64,000 bases of DNA from Nannobrachium achirus (GCA_963921795.1 OY997654.1:1860367-1924366), one strand, 5' to 3'. Shown: positions 35,510 to 45,998, counted from the stretch's first letter. Made by a program: numbers and translations. The notes: a model not told the origin generated them from the letters alone.

Positions 35510-36704
35510 ATCTGAAAACGAAAGCTATTTGATGCAACGCGTTCCGTGCTCGTGTAAACATATGATCCAGCGGATCTTCCTCGCAGGCGCTCGGAGATGA
35601 CATCTTGACAAATACATAGAGAAGCAGACAAAAGCTGAACCACCCCAAAGTGGTGGGGTGGGAGGGAGGTTCTTTGGGGAGAGAAAAAATAATTTAATTT
35701 TCTATTGAGAGGTGACACACTTTGCAGCCAATTCAATATCAGACCTATGTTTTGTCACATCGTTTGGCCCTCCTTGCTTGACACTTCTGGGTTGGATAGC
35801 TGCCTATTACAGCTCACCATTGCCATGTCTCACATGAATTCACATGAAGACATTCTCACACTCAGAAAGACATTTTCGCTCCATTATTCCCATCGTGGGC
35901 AGACAGACGGCTATAGGTGAGAGAGAGAGAGAGAAAGAGGGGGGGAGCAGAATATGGTCTGATGGCATCACTGTAATTACATGTACGTCGCAAATTGTCC
36001 CTCATTGATCGCGTATAAGTGTGGGCGAATGTCACATTTTTGAATGGCAGCCTAACTGACGTTATTTTCGTGGGACGGCGAGGGGAAAAAGGTTCTCAAC
36101 AAGCGTTCATCTTATCCGACGATCTGGTTTGACTTTTAGGAACCCCTCTGCGAGGAAACATTTGATTGCAGGGGGAGGGGGAGGGTGCGGGGGGAGGGGA
36201 GCAAGGGCATCACAACATGGCAAGATAAGCCCCGCGCGGAAGCTGACTTTGAAAAGCACTTCTTCAGTCACAAGGTATAACCCTTTGTACTTAGATTTTT
36301 CCTACTGATTTCAGCTCCCGACCCGGGCTGTGTGTTACAGACGACAGGCGCGCGGGGCGGGGGTATGAGGGCTGAATGTCATAAATCAACATTAACCATC
36401 AGCTCGGAGCTATTGACTGATGATTCACCGCGGCTGCATCTCCTCAAGACTCTGAAATGAAAATGCAGCGGCAGCGCCGGGGAGAGAGCGCCCCGCGCTT
36501 GATTGGCACCTTGTCGAGTCTGGCGGGGGAGCTTTTTGATTGCACTCACTGTCAATATTAGTTAATTGTTTTCTTTCCATACATGGCACCCTCTGTTTCT
36601 TCAACATCACAGCGAAATCCCGAGTGTTCATTCAATCCACAATGGACCTGTAAGGGTCAGTTTTTACATGCCCAAGAGTTAAATTAACTCTCCACGTTTT
36701 ACTG
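35510..36704. other. Single-copy stretch, GC-rich in part; candidate conserved non-coding DNA
   Basis: A GA-rich patch lies at 35919-35947 and a G-rich block at 36171-36200. The segment 36240-36660 has balanced composition, alternating AT- and GC-rich blocks and no repeats, a profile often seen in regulatory vertebrate sequence. No exon could be argued. Confidence 0.35.
36171..36200 (+). promoter_or_regulatory. Potential G-quadruplex sequence
   Basis: Five runs of three to six G separated by one to three bases (GGGGGAGGGGGAGGGTGC then GGGGGGAGGGG). This meets the G3+N1-7 rule on the plus strand. Function is unknown. Confidence 0.7.
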
Positions 36705-37370
36705 TGCACTGTCAGGCAGAAAGCTTGTACTGTATCTCCAAGTTTCAAATGTGTAGGTTTCTTTCGTAAAGTAAAGCGCTGCTTCTACCTCGCACAAAAC
36801 TAGTGAATATAGCAGATCTACAAGCACACACCGCTTTGTGCTGCGAGGCGGTGTGTGCTTTGTAGATAGGCTATTTTCACCATTTTAGATCATTTTTAAA
36901 ATGATAAATAGGGATGGGTATCGTTCACCTTTGAATCGATACGATACCTTTTTCGATACCTGGGAATCGATACGATACCATTTTCGATACCATTTTCGAT
37001 ACTTTTTATTTAAGTTTAACAGAGGTGATGATGATGATCACACAGTGTGGCGGAGCGGAGAGTATAGACGTTGGATCATAATAATAAACATTATAGGCTA
37101 TTGTCGGCTATTTTCCACAGTAACGAGTGTAGCCTACTAAAGCGGTCATTAAACTCTCAGTAGCTCAACTGTTACAGATGCGACCGGCTAGGGGTGCGTT
37201 CCAGAGTATCGAAACGAGGTATCGTTCGTTTTTACATGAACCGATACCCGATAGTATGGATGTCATGCAATCGATACTATTAAAAGTATCGCAGACGATA
37301 CCCATCCCTAATGATAAATACAAAGCGAACGGTTTGGGACATACAAGGTTTCCACCAGACAACAGCGATA
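36705..37370 (+). mobile_element. MITE family B, copy 6, interrupted by hAT Y
   Basis: Left part 36705-36908 with a hairpin at about 36805-36890 (AGCAGATCTACAAGC and GGCTATTTTCAC arms), right part 37311-37370 ending CCACCAGACAACAGCGATA. The 402-bp hAT Y splits it at ATGATAAA. The left tip is eroded. Confidence 0.85.
36909..37310. mobile_element. hAT-like element Y, exact 8-bp TSD, nested in B6
   Basis: TAGGGATGGGTATCG at the left, CGATACCCATCCCTA at the right, flanked by ATGATAAA at 36901-36908 and 37311-37318. Multiple CGATACC subterminal repeats. Other B copies supply the empty site (AAAATGATAAATAC), so both ends are certain. Confidence 0.93.
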
Positions 37371-37672
37371 ATGCAATGCACATTCTTGTTGACAACGTGA
37401 GAAGAAAAAAGAAAAGAAAAAAAGGTCTCTAAATGAGGACTGCCCACCCTGTAATCATGATGTCAGGTTTGTTTTTATTTATAACCCATAATGGTCAGAC
37501 AGATTAACTACATACGTATGGCTGTAAATCCGCTGTTCAGCCTCGGCTGCGTCAGAGAGCCTAGTATGCCTTGAAGCTTTAATTGGTCCCTTTCAATTAT
37601 CACACTAAGTGTATTACTAGAATACATACAGTATACTGTGCCGCAGTTCTGTCCTGACAAGGGCGACCCAGG
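37371..37672. other. Single-copy non-coding stretch
   Basis: A/G-rich GAAAAAAGAAAAG near 37401-37428. No gene or repeat recognised. Confidence 0.4.
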
Positions 37673-38190
37673 CAGGGACATGCTGGGCCCCTGATTCAGC
37701 CCAGGAAAAAGAGTTGTAGAGGCCCTCATTGCGCGCTATAGAGAGAGCGCTGCTGCTACTCAAAGATTTGCCGTTTCAGATCATGACAAGTGACAAGCCA
37801 GTGGGCCAGTTACATGAGTTATATTCCGTCGTTGTTGGGTGGAAACCTTGTATGTCCAAAACTGTTTGTTTTGTATTTATCATTTAAAAAAATGATTTAA
37901 ACTAGTGAAAACAGCCGATCTACAAGCACACAACGCCTCGCGGTGCGAGGCGTTGTGTGCTTGTAGATCTGCTGTTTTCACTACTTTTGTGCGACGGCCT
38001 TGTATGATGAAGCAGGGCTTTGCTTTGCGAGAAATTTTTGAAACTTGGAGATGCAAGGTTTCTGCCCGACAGTGACGATTTACTTTTTTGGCCGCCCAGC
38101 CCCCAAAATGGAATGAAGGCCATCATTTTATTTGAATTGTTTTCCTAATGGCCGGCCTGGACTGGCCGGGAATGAACCGTTCAAGGCCGT
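37673..38190 (-). mobile_element. hAT-like family J, copy 1, truncated on the right
   Basis: CAGGGACATGCTGGGCCCCT at the left, then the J body (GCGCGCTATAGAGAGAGCGC, GACAAGCCAGTGGGCC), element B7, and GGCCGCCCAGCCCCCAAAAT. The outer part of the opposite end seen in J2 and J3 (CCAATGGCCAGCACGTCCCTG in this orientation) is missing. Confidence 0.78.
37824..38080 (-). mobile_element. Element B inside J1 (B7)
   Basis: From CCGTCGTTGTTGGGTGGAAA to GCCCGACAGTGACGAT. The hairpin at about 37905-37985 is intact with a CGCCTCGCGGTGCGAGGCG centre. B lies at the same place in J2 and J3. Confidence 0.85.
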
Positions 38191-38620
38191 TCAACTGGTG
38201 TGTATGGATGGACAGACAGTGAAGTTGATTTCAGACTAGTGTTGATTTAGCACATTTTCAATTTAGTTTAGTCATATTCTATCCACATTTTGTCATCTGA
38301 AATGTTTGTTTTTTTAGTTGACTAAATATAAGATTTTTGTCGACTAAATCTACAGTTGATTTCGTCGACGAGAATCTATTTTGGCAGGCCTTGATGGTGT
38401 CGTAATGGCTGATTTTACACTTGGTTGCATTCTGAAAATATAGCCGATCTACAAGCTCACAATGTGACGTGTTAGATCTGCTATTGCAACACCCGAGCGC
38501 AACCAAGTATAAAATGACTTGTCTTTTAGTTCTACTGGATCTCGTCTCCACTAGTCCCTCCCTGATATTTTGGTCTAGTTTTCAATTTTATCAATATGGT
38601 TTAATCTTCATAGCTTAGGG

Positions 38621-39013
38621 CAGTGTTTCTCAACCTTTTTTTCTGCATGGGCACACTTTTCATGTCACAAGAATCCATGGGCACACCAACATAATACGGG
38701 GGTGTAAATATCGTCACTGTCGGGAAGAAACCTTGTATCTCCAAGTTTCAAATTTGTATGTTTCTTCGCAAAGTAAAGCCCTGCTTCATCATACACGGCT
38801 GTCGCACAACAGTAGTGAAAACAGCAGATCTACGAGCACACAACGCCTCGCACCGCGAGGCGTTGTGTGCTTGTAGATCGGCTGTTTTGACTAGTTTAAA
38901 TCATTTTTAAAATGATAAATACAATACTGGCTTTCAAGCAGTTTCAAGGGGCACACTTGACCCTTCTCAGGGGCACACCAAAGGTCCCCAGGCACAGTGG
39001 TTGAGAAACACTG
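38621..39013 (+). mobile_element. hAT-like element L, exact 8-bp TSD, nested in Q
   Basis: CAGTGTTTCTCAACCTTTTT to GGTTGAGAAACACTG, flanked by GCTTAGGG at 38613-38620 and 39014-39021. GGGCACAC motifs flank the inner B8 on both sides. Confidence 0.92.
38709..38927 (+). mobile_element. Element B inside L (B8), right end missing
   Basis: Begins TATCGTCACTGTCGGGAAGA, contains a complete hairpin (about 38815-38890) and stops in AAAATGATAAATACAATA, so the right inverted repeat is lost. Confidence 0.8.
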
Positions 39014-39030
39014 GCTTAGGGTTCATCTTT

Positions 39031-39271
39031 GAGCGGTGGTAAACCGCTCCATAGAGTGGCTGTGCGTGTCTGTAGCCTTTTTCCTCAGCGATTTTGCCAT
39101 AGCAAAATGTGTGTACGTAGCATCATGTTTGTCTAGTGATGTCATAATAGTCGTATGTCTGTAGCCTTTTTCCTCAGCGTTTTGCCATAGCAAAACGTGT
39201 GTGTAGCATAGCGTGTACATCCTAGACTCAAATCCTAGTCTGAAGACGTTATGCAAGCACGACCACCGCTC
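39031..39271. repeat. Tandem duplication within an inverted pair, inside Q
   Basis: GTCTGTAGCCTTTTTCCTCA followed by GCGATTTTGCCATAGCAAAA is repeated about 90 bp downstream (about 39070 and 39160). The pair is enclosed by GAGCGGTGGT (39031-39040) and its inverse ACCACCGCTC (39262-39271). It may be a small insertion in Q. Confidence 0.65.
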
Positions 39272-39553
39272 ACTTCACATTGGGTGTGATTTTTATTTTT
39301 TATTTTAGTTTTCGTCAGTGAAAAAAGGTAGTCGACAAAATCAACACTTGTCATGGCAGCTGTAACTGCTTCACAAACTGTTCAGGGCAGACACAGCAGC
39401 CATTTGCTGTGCCCCAAGGTCATCAGAGGAGACAAGCTTTAATTGAAAATGAAATTGTCTACTTCAGAGGTTGGAAATAATTAGCAATATCAGAGTAGAA
39501 TTAAGGAGGGAAAAATCAGAGACGATGAAAATATAAAAAGGACATAACCCTTG

Positions 39554-39557
<4 letters not shown>

Positions 39558-39600
<43 letters not shown>

Positions 39601-39923
39601 GGCTGGGATGCAATTAACATTTTTAATCTAATTAATTACGGGCTCTGTGATTAATTAATCGCAATTAATCGCACATCGATATTTGACCTGAGTTTTTTTA
39701 ATCTAAATTTCGCATCCACTGGGCCAAGCAAAGTGCTCTGATCGGCTACTTCTCCCTTTGCGTTTGTTGTCTCTTCTTGGTTGGTGCATCGCTATGATCA
39801 GTATGCCCGAAACTGAAGGTTCTGTGGTGCAAAAACTAAGTGCGATTAAAATGCGTTAATTTTTTTAATCGCGTTAATTTTCTGTAATTAATTAATCGCA
39901 ATTAATCAGTTAAAGTCCCAGCC

Positions 39924-40004
<81 letters not shown>

Positions 40005-40013
40005 TTATATATT
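39558..40013. repeat. (AT)n microsatellite split by hAT AA
   Basis: AT tract at 39558-39597, then the 329-bp hAT, then AT again at 39927-40013. The two halves were one tract before the insertion. Confidence 0.88.
39598..39926. mobile_element. hAT-like element AA inside an AT tract
   Basis: TAGGGCTGGGATGCAATTAA at the left, TCCCAGCCTTA at the right (one mismatch). Flanks are ATATATAT on both sides, consistent with an 8-bp duplication although uninformative in this tract. ATTAATCGCAATTAATC repeats lie near both ends. Confidence 0.82.
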
Positions 40014-40513
40014 ACAGTTAGTTTGAGAAACCAGTTAGATTGGGAAAGGAGCGCTTGTTTTTGTTCACCTGGATGTGGAAGAAGTTCACCTGGATGTGGA
40101 AGAAGCCCATACATTAGTCCCATGCTGGTGAATGCTAACCTGGTGAATGCTACTATGCCTAAACCTAACCCTAACCTCAGTAAAACTATGCCTAAACCTA
40201 ACCCTAATCATAACCTCAGTAAAACTATGCCTAAACCTAACCCTAATCCTAACCCTAACGTCAGTAAAACTATGCCTAAACCTAACACTAATCCTAAACC
40301 TAACCCTAACCTCAGTAAAAATATGCCTAAACCTAACCCTAATCCTAAACCTAACCCTAACCTCAGTAAAACTATGCCTAAACCTAACCCTAATCCTAAC
40401 CCTAACCTCAGTCAAATTATTCCTAGTTCCCCGAAGGAGGCACCGCCTGCTCCACCTTGTGCACAAAAACAAGCGCTCCTGTTCTCAATCTAACTGAATC
40501 TCAAACTAACTGT
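40014..40513. mobile_element. Inverted-repeat element T enclosing a telomere-like minisatellite
   Basis: Left ACAGTTAGTTTGAGA with CAGTTAGATTGGGAAAGGAG and CGCTTGTTTTTGTTC; right is the inverse (ACAAAAACAAGCGCTCCTGT, CTCAAACTAACTGT), giving terminal repeats of about 60 bp. The core (about 40150-40410) has about six units of 30-60 bp, built of CCTAACCCTAATCCTAAACC-like hexamers and separated by CTCAGTAAAACTATGCCTAA. Frames on both strands stay open only because of the periodicity. Confidence 0.75.
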
Positions 40514-40961
40514 GACATAATAATATTCCTTTGGCAACTCCATTCTCTGGACTTGACTCTGGCTGTCATAATGTGGAATTGTGCTATACACGTGTATAGG
40601 GAGGCTGCTACCCAGTTTTGTCCATGTAACCACTTGAATGCTAGCGTTATTGTTTTGAGCATGTGAATCAAATCAAGATAATATATCGGTTTCAGCCAAT
40701 GTTTTATTTTAGAATAATTATGTTTAAATGTGAGGTTGAAAGGGCCTTTTGTGATGTTGAAGGCTGCAGATTAAATCAGTGTTTTCTGGAGAAGCTTGCA
40801 AGGGTCAACAAGATGGAACATTTTTAAATAAAAATACTACATTCAAGCTGTTTAAGTTGGGCATTGAGCCAACATTTCAATAATGGTGCATCCGTAGCTT
40901 TGTAATAGAGTGGCATTGCTTTATATAATTCAGGGGGAAAAAAGGAGGGGCTGAGCAATAA
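40514..40961. other. Single-copy non-coding stretch
   Basis: No feature recognised between elements T and D5. Confidence 0.4.
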
Positions 40962-40969
40962 GCATAGAC

Positions 40970-41497
40970 CAGGGGCGTCAATTGAGTATGGCAGGGGTAT
41001 GCAGCTGCCATACCCTGGGTCCAGGGGGGGAAATAAAAGTTACTTATAAATATAAATCCATTAATGTCTTTGTCTATCTGTTCGGGTTATTATGTCGTTA
41101 AATTACAGTAAAATAACTACAAATGCAACATTTTTACAAAATCGTCACTTTAACAAGGTATTATAATTAGGTCTATATTCTCCACACTTGTATTCTCCCC
41201 ATCTTGACAAAATGGTATATTCCCAGGTTCCGCAGGTCAGCTGCACAGGTGCAATGCATTATTGTTAATTGTGGCACGTTTACTAACATGCCAAGTTTAG
41301 CTGCACTTGAACAACCGTTCCAGGCTGCCATATCCAGCCCAAGAAACCGTAGAAATGGGCGGGAAAACTAAAATATACTTCTTAAAATAAATGTATCATG
41401 CCCGTTGCTGAGGTATGGCAACATGACTGGTGTCTTGCACGCGCGCGAACACCAGTCATGTTGCCATACCTTAGCTTTTTCCGAACTGACACCACTG
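40970..41497 (-). mobile_element. hAT-like family D, copy 5, exact TSD
   Basis: CAGGGGCGTCAATTGAGTAT to GAACTGACACCACTG, flanked by GCATAGAC at 40962-40969 and 41498-41505. Full length, with the ACATGACTGGTGTCTTGC palindrome near the right end. Confidence 0.92.
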
Positions 41498-41525
41498 GCA
41501 TAGACCCCTGCGTGACCTTAGCAAC

Positions 41526-42252
41526 CAGTGGTGGAAAAAGTACTCAAAGGTTTTACTTAAAGTTATACCATGTAACTTTTCTTATAAAACTAATCTTAAA
41601 ATTGTCCTAACTGTTAAATCGCTAAAGTTTTAGAACACCCACTCCGTTATTTTCAGCTTCTGAAGCCTTCTCTTTATATGTTTTCTATGAGCCGTGAGGG
41701 GGGGAGAATTTCGCGGCAAAATTGCGTCATCATACACTACCGGCCAATCACAGAGAGGGTTATACACTGCCGGCCAATCACAGCGCATCTTGAAGTGGGG
41801 TCGCTATCACAATACGGCGGCCATATTTGTAGGCGCCCGTGTAGCTTGCCTCAACATAACAACAGCATTTACTCGGTGAAGGAGTCCGTTTCTCCGGAAT
41901 GCCTGAACGCACAGGAACCAGGGACCCCTCTAAAGATAGATCTCGGCGAGGTGGAGGCAGACGCGGGGGTGGTCCGCGGCGAAAAACGGCCGAAAGACGC
42001 GGACGCGACCGCGGTTTGCTATAGAGCTACTGACCTCTAGGTGAGCAACTTACACAGTATAGCTTTAAGTAAAAGTAGCAATACTGCAATGTACTGTAGA
42101 AGCACTCTGTTACTAGTAAAAGTCTGGAATTCAGAATGCACTTAATAAAAGTATGAAAGTATTGGCATCAAAAAGTATTTAAGTACCAAAAGTAAGTACA
42201 AAATGTTTGAAAATAGCAGATCTACAAGCTCACAACGCATCGCAACCAAATA
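41526..42252. mobile_element. hAT-like family E, copy 2, truncated, containing P2
   Basis: CAGTGGTGGAAAAAGTACTC at the left, continuing after P2 as AAGTAAAAGTAGCAATACTG. The module is cut after the left arm (GAAAATAGCAGATCTACAAG at about 42209), where G5-type sequence begins. The right end is absent. Confidence 0.75.
41561..42064 (+). mobile_element. TTAA-type family P, copy 2, nested in E2
   Basis: TTAA at 41557-41560 and 42065-42068. Ends AGTTATACCATGTAACTTTT and ACTTACACAGTATAGCT. The insertion used the TTAA within the E sequence TTTTACTTAAGTAAAAG, so the empty site can be read by joining the flanks. The right third is GC-rich (GGCGAGGTGGAGGCAGACGC). Confidence 0.88.
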
Positions 42253-43024
42253 TGAAGATGACTGACATCTGAAATCATAGATGTCTGATGTCATAGACCA
42301 CATGAGACTGACAAAATATGACCATATATGGAATGGGCATTCCCAAATATGGGCTTAATATTGGTGACATCAGAGATCTCCATATATGGGCATTAAAGGA
42401 CAGGTATAGAGAAACGAAGCCATGTCGTCATTTGTGCGTAATGTCGCCCTCTGGGGGGTTCATGCTGGTATTGTTTTGTATTCAGATTGCCATAGGGGAT
42501 TCTGCGAACGCCGCATATAAGGTCTGTGTTAAAAATATAAACACACCATGTGCGCGTTTCTGTCAGCGGGGGGGTTCTGCATAGTTTATGATATTCATTC
42601 ATATCTGATATAGCCTGTTGTAACTCGTTTCTAGCGTTTATTGTGTTACTCTTTGGGTAAATCTGTACATTTCCACCTTAGTCGATGCTTCATATCCATT
42701 TGGGTCAATCCGAGAGCATGGTGTGTTTATATTTTTAACACAGACCTTGTATGCGCCGTTCGCAGAATCCCCTATGGCGATTTGAATGCAAGACAATACC
42801 AGCATGAACCCCGTAGAGGGCGACATTTCACGCCATTTCACGGAAGTGACATCACACTTCGCTACTGAATTGATGACTTCAGGGATCTCCAATTCTGTCT
42901 TGGCCATGTATGAAGTGTGACATGAGGCGTGACGGACGCACGCACGGACAGACGCACGGACGGACAGACAGACAGACAGACATGAGCTGCAGGTTTTCAT
43001 TGTAAATGCGACCTACGGTCGCAA
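42253..43024 (-). mobile_element. Helitron/Helentron-like family G, copy 5, 3' end missing
   Basis: On the minus strand it starts TTGCGACCGTAGGTCGCATT, followed by a GACGGACAGAC-type tetranucleotide-rich patch and CATATATGGGCAT motifs. It preserves the TTAA empty site of element O (CCAATATTAAGCCC, near 42350). Inverted repeat V lies inside. The plus-strand left border has no CTRR end. Confidence 0.55.
42393..42850. repeat. Foldback V nested in G5
   Basis: Arms of about 115 bp at about 42440-42553 and 42716-42830 pair: GTTCATGCTGGTATTGTTTT with AATACCAGCATGAACCCC, ATATAAACACACCATG with CATGGTGTGTTTATAT. The left begins TTAA then AGGACAGG as in family K, but no matching right TTAA was found. 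Confidence 0.72.
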
Positions 43025-43084
43025 TGACCAACTGAACCAGGGCTGCGTACAAAATACATCCTCGGTTGCCCACTAACAGTGAGC

Positions 43085-43483
43085 CGAGGGTTTTCAAAGT
43101 GGGTGACGGGGCACCCTGGGGTGCCGTGACGGCAGTCCAGGGGTGCCGCGAGATCATTTGGTGATATTTGGAATTTATTTGGACACTTGAAAAAATATTT
43201 TGTATCATTTTAAACTTGAAGTACAAAGTTATTTTCACTCAGTTCTAACCAAAATGGCTGTTATCTCAACGTTTTCCTCGCAACATAATCACTAAAATAT
43301 CGTCACTGTCGGGCAGAAACCTCTTATCTCCAAGTTTCAAATGTGTACGTCTTTTGGTAAAGCAAAGCCCTGCTTCATCATACAAGACTGTCGCACAAAA
43401 CTATATTATAATGTAGGGGTGCCTCGGATTAAAAAAATAATATTTATGGGGTGCCGTGAGACAAAAAAGTTTGGGAACCCCTG
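43085..43483 (+). mobile_element. hAT-like family F, copy 2, with a partial B (B9)
   Basis: CGAGGGTTTTCAAAGTGGGT to TTTGGGAACCCCTG. The B part (about 43298-43402) runs from TATCGTCACTGTCGGGCAGA to CTGTCGCACAAAACTA and then jumps to F sequence. The hairpin and right half of B were therefore deleted. No target duplication seen. Confidence 0.82.
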
Positions 43484-43815
43484 GCCTAGGGGACACATGG
43501 CAAAGATATTACACAGTAGACGCATGGATCCCATCCCAAACCATCTCCTCTCTCCTAGTAGCCTTGTGCACTCACCCGTAAAACAAACCCTGTCACACCG
43601 TCATAATGGAAAGAAAGACCCCCAAAAAAAGTCACCTTTTCTGTCCCCAATATTTCCACACCAGTTAATAACAGGGAAATGAAATGAACGAATTGTATCG
43701 CTGTGTTGCTGTCTTTGCTCGTTGTGAATCAGAAATTATCATAGAGATGGGTATTGGTGCTTTCATACTGTATGCTGAGTCACACAGAGTGACATGCTCT
43801 ATCGCACATTATTCA

Positions 43816-43851
<36 letters not shown>

Positions 43852-43864
43852 CACAATAAGTCAG
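43484..43864. other. Single-copy stretch with (CACG)n tract
   Basis: An ACGC repeat of about 42 bp lies at 43814-43855, near D6. No gene recognised. Confidence 0.45.
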
Positions 43865-43872
43865 TGTGTTGG

Positions 43873-44348
43873 CAGTGGCGTCAGTTCCGAAAAAGCTAAG
43901 GAATGGAAACATGACCAGTCATGACCAGTCAGGTTGCCGTACCTTAGCAACAGGCATGATACATTTATTTTAAGAAGTAAATTCTATTCCCCCCCCCGTT
44001 TCTACGGTTTGTTCAAGTGCAGCTAAACTTGGCATGTTAGTAAACGTGCCACAATTAACAACAATTCATTGCACCTGTGCAGCTGACCTGCGGAACCTGG
44101 GAATACACCATTCTGTCAAGATGGGGAGAATACAAGTGTGGAGAATATAATTATAATACCTTGTTAAAGTGACCATTTTGTAAACTTTTGCATTTGTAGT
44201 TATTCTACTGTAATTTAACAACATAATAACCAGCAGAAATATACAAAGAGACATTCATGGATTTATATGTAAAAGCAATTTTTATTTTCCCCCTGGACCC
44301 AGGGTATGGCAACTGCATACCCCTGCCATACCCCAATTGACACCCCTG
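43873..44348 (+). mobile_element. hAT-like family D, copy 6, exact TSD
   Basis: CAGTGGCGTCAGTTCCG to CAATTGACACCCCTG, flanked by TGTGTTGG at 43865-43872 and 44349-44356. The internal palindrome near the left end is shortened to ATGACCAGTCATGACCAGTC. Confidence 0.92.
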
Positions 44349-44516
44349 TGTGTTGGAGGAATCAGCTTTAGTAATGTCACCATAGTGACGGTGAAAAGCT
44401 AGAAAGACAATTTCACCCCGCAATTTCTACAAACACAACCGCAATGGTAAATGACCTCCAGTAGCATTCTAAAAATACACAGGTTACTGGCCATCAGTAG
44501 CATTGTACAAACACCC

Positions 44517-45007
44517 CAGGGACGTGCTGGCCATTGGGAAAAACGGGACAACTCCCGAACGGCCGGTTCATTCCCGAGCCGGTCCAGGCCTTCGTTCCAT
44601 TTTGGGGGCTGGGCGGCCAACAAAGTAAATCGTCACTGTCGGGCAGAAACCTCATATCTCCCAAGTTTCAAATTTGTACATTGTTTCGCAAAGCAAAGCC
44701 CTGCTTCATCATACAAGGCCATCGCACAAAAGTAGTGAAAACAGCAGATCTACAAGTGCTTGTAGATCGGCTGTTTTCACTAGTTTAAATCATTTTTAAA
44801 ATGGTTTTGTACATACAAGGTTTCCACCCGACAATGACAAAATATAACTCATGTAATTGGCCCACTGGCTTGTCACTTGTCATGATCTGAAATGACAAAT
44901 CTTTGAGTAGCAGCAGCGCTATAGAGAGAGATCTCTCTCTATAGCGCGCAATGAGGGCCTCTACAACTCTTTTTCCCGGGCTGAATCAGGGGCCCAGCAT
45001 GTCCCTG
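44517..45007 (+). mobile_element. hAT-like family J, copy 2
   Basis: CAGGGACGTGCTGGCCATTG to GGGGCCCAGCATGTCCCTG. Flanks AAACACCC (44509-44516) and AAACACAC (45008-45015) match at seven of eight positions. It contains B10 and the AGAGAGAGATCTCTCTCT palindrome. Confidence 0.87.
44627..44841 (+). mobile_element. Element B inside J2 (B10)
   Basis: ATCGTCACTGTCGGGCAGAA to CCACCCGACAATGACA. The hairpin (about 44737-44785) has lost its centre, leaving GATCTACAAGTGCTTGTAGATC. Confidence 0.82.
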
Positions 45008-45211
45008 AAACACACCATTGTGTCACTGACCTCCAGACTCCTTTTGTTGTAAATTCCTGTCTCTCCATGCCCTCCCCAGGCTCTGCCATGTCATCTCAAT
45101 GCTACATAACCCACATTGTATGCCAGGCAGAGAAATGTGGTAAACTCCCAGCCGGTGGAAAAATCACTACATTTCTTTACTTAAGTAAAAGTATCAATAC
45201 TGCAATATGGA

Positions 45212-45416
45212 TATCGTCGTTGTCGGGTGGAAATCTCGTATCTCCAAAAAACACTACGCCTCGCTCTGCGAGGCGTTGTGTGCTTGTAGATCTGTTGTTT
45301 TCGCTAGTCTGGTGCGACAGTCTTGTATGATGAAGCAGGGCTTTACTATATGAAAAAACATAGACATTTGAAACTTGGAGATAGGCCTACAAGGTTTCTG
45401 CCCCACAGTGACGATA
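45212..45416 (-). mobile_element. Element B inside E3 (B11)
   Basis: TATCGTCGTTGTCGGGTGGA to CCCCACAGTGACGATA. One hairpin arm is lost: the sequence passes from TCCAAAAAACACTACGCCTC directly to the centre and return arm. Flanked by E sequence on both sides. Confidence 0.82.
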
Positions 45417-45759
45417 TGCTCTGTTGCAAGTGAAAGTCCGGAATTCAAAATGTACTTGAGTAAAAGTACAAAAGTATTGACATCAAAAATGTACTTAAAG
45501 TACCAAAAGTAGAAAGTACTCAATATGCGGAATGTCCCATTTCAAGTTTTCAAATGTATACACATATTTTGAAAATAGCAGATCTAAAAGGTCACAATAT
45601 GTCGCATTGCGACACATTGTGAGCTTGTAGATCTGCTATTTTTTTTCAAATGGATGAAATGTATATAGGGCTGAAGTTGTTAATGTAGGTTTTGTAATAA
45701 TGACACAAATCTACAAAGTAACTAGTAACTAAAGTTTTCAAATACATTTGGTGGAGTAA

Positions 45760-45998
45760 AGCTGGTTGCACACTCACTGCTGTGTTTTTTCTTTGCGAAA
45801 TGCGTTTTTCAGGACAAGAAGAAAGAGAGAGAGATAGAGAGCAAGGGACCCAGTGGTCCGAAAATGAATACGAAACGGTTGGCAGTGTGCAAACGTGATT
45901 GACATAGCGTGAGGTTGATTTCTTTATTTACGTGCTCTGAAATTCGCTCCTATATTCGGGCCAAAAAAATACAGCAGTGTGCAACGACCTTGAAAGTA
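45760..45998. mobile_element. Small inverted-repeat insertion R in E3
   Basis: GCTGGTTGCACACTCACTGC near the left and ACAGCAGTGTGCAACGACC at the right are inverted. The E sequence GGAGTAAA...GTAC resumes on either side. A short AAA or TAAA duplication is possible. Superfamily unclear. Confidence 0.6.

Larger units (their letters stand above)
38236..39350. mobile_element. Inverted-repeat element Q, host of L, B8 and hairpins
   Basis: CTAGTGTTGATTTAGC at the left, ACAAAATCAACACTTG at the right, with TTTAGTTTAGTC-type and GTCGAC motifs near both ends. An internal inverted repeat (ATTTTACACTTGGTTGC with GCAACCAAGTATAAAAT) encloses a diverged module hairpin (about 38434-38487). No target duplication found. 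Probably hAT, but not proven. Confidence 0.6.

Noticed and set aside
40150..40410. True telomere or chromosome end
   Set aside because: Hexamers are interrupted by a constant spacer, the array is short, and it lies between inverted repeats with unique DNA on both sides.
40023..40497. 156-codon frame with Met-Pro-Lys-Pro-Asn repeats
   Set aside because: The telomere-like hexamers keep several frames open on both strands; the frame spans the terminal inverted repeats of element T.
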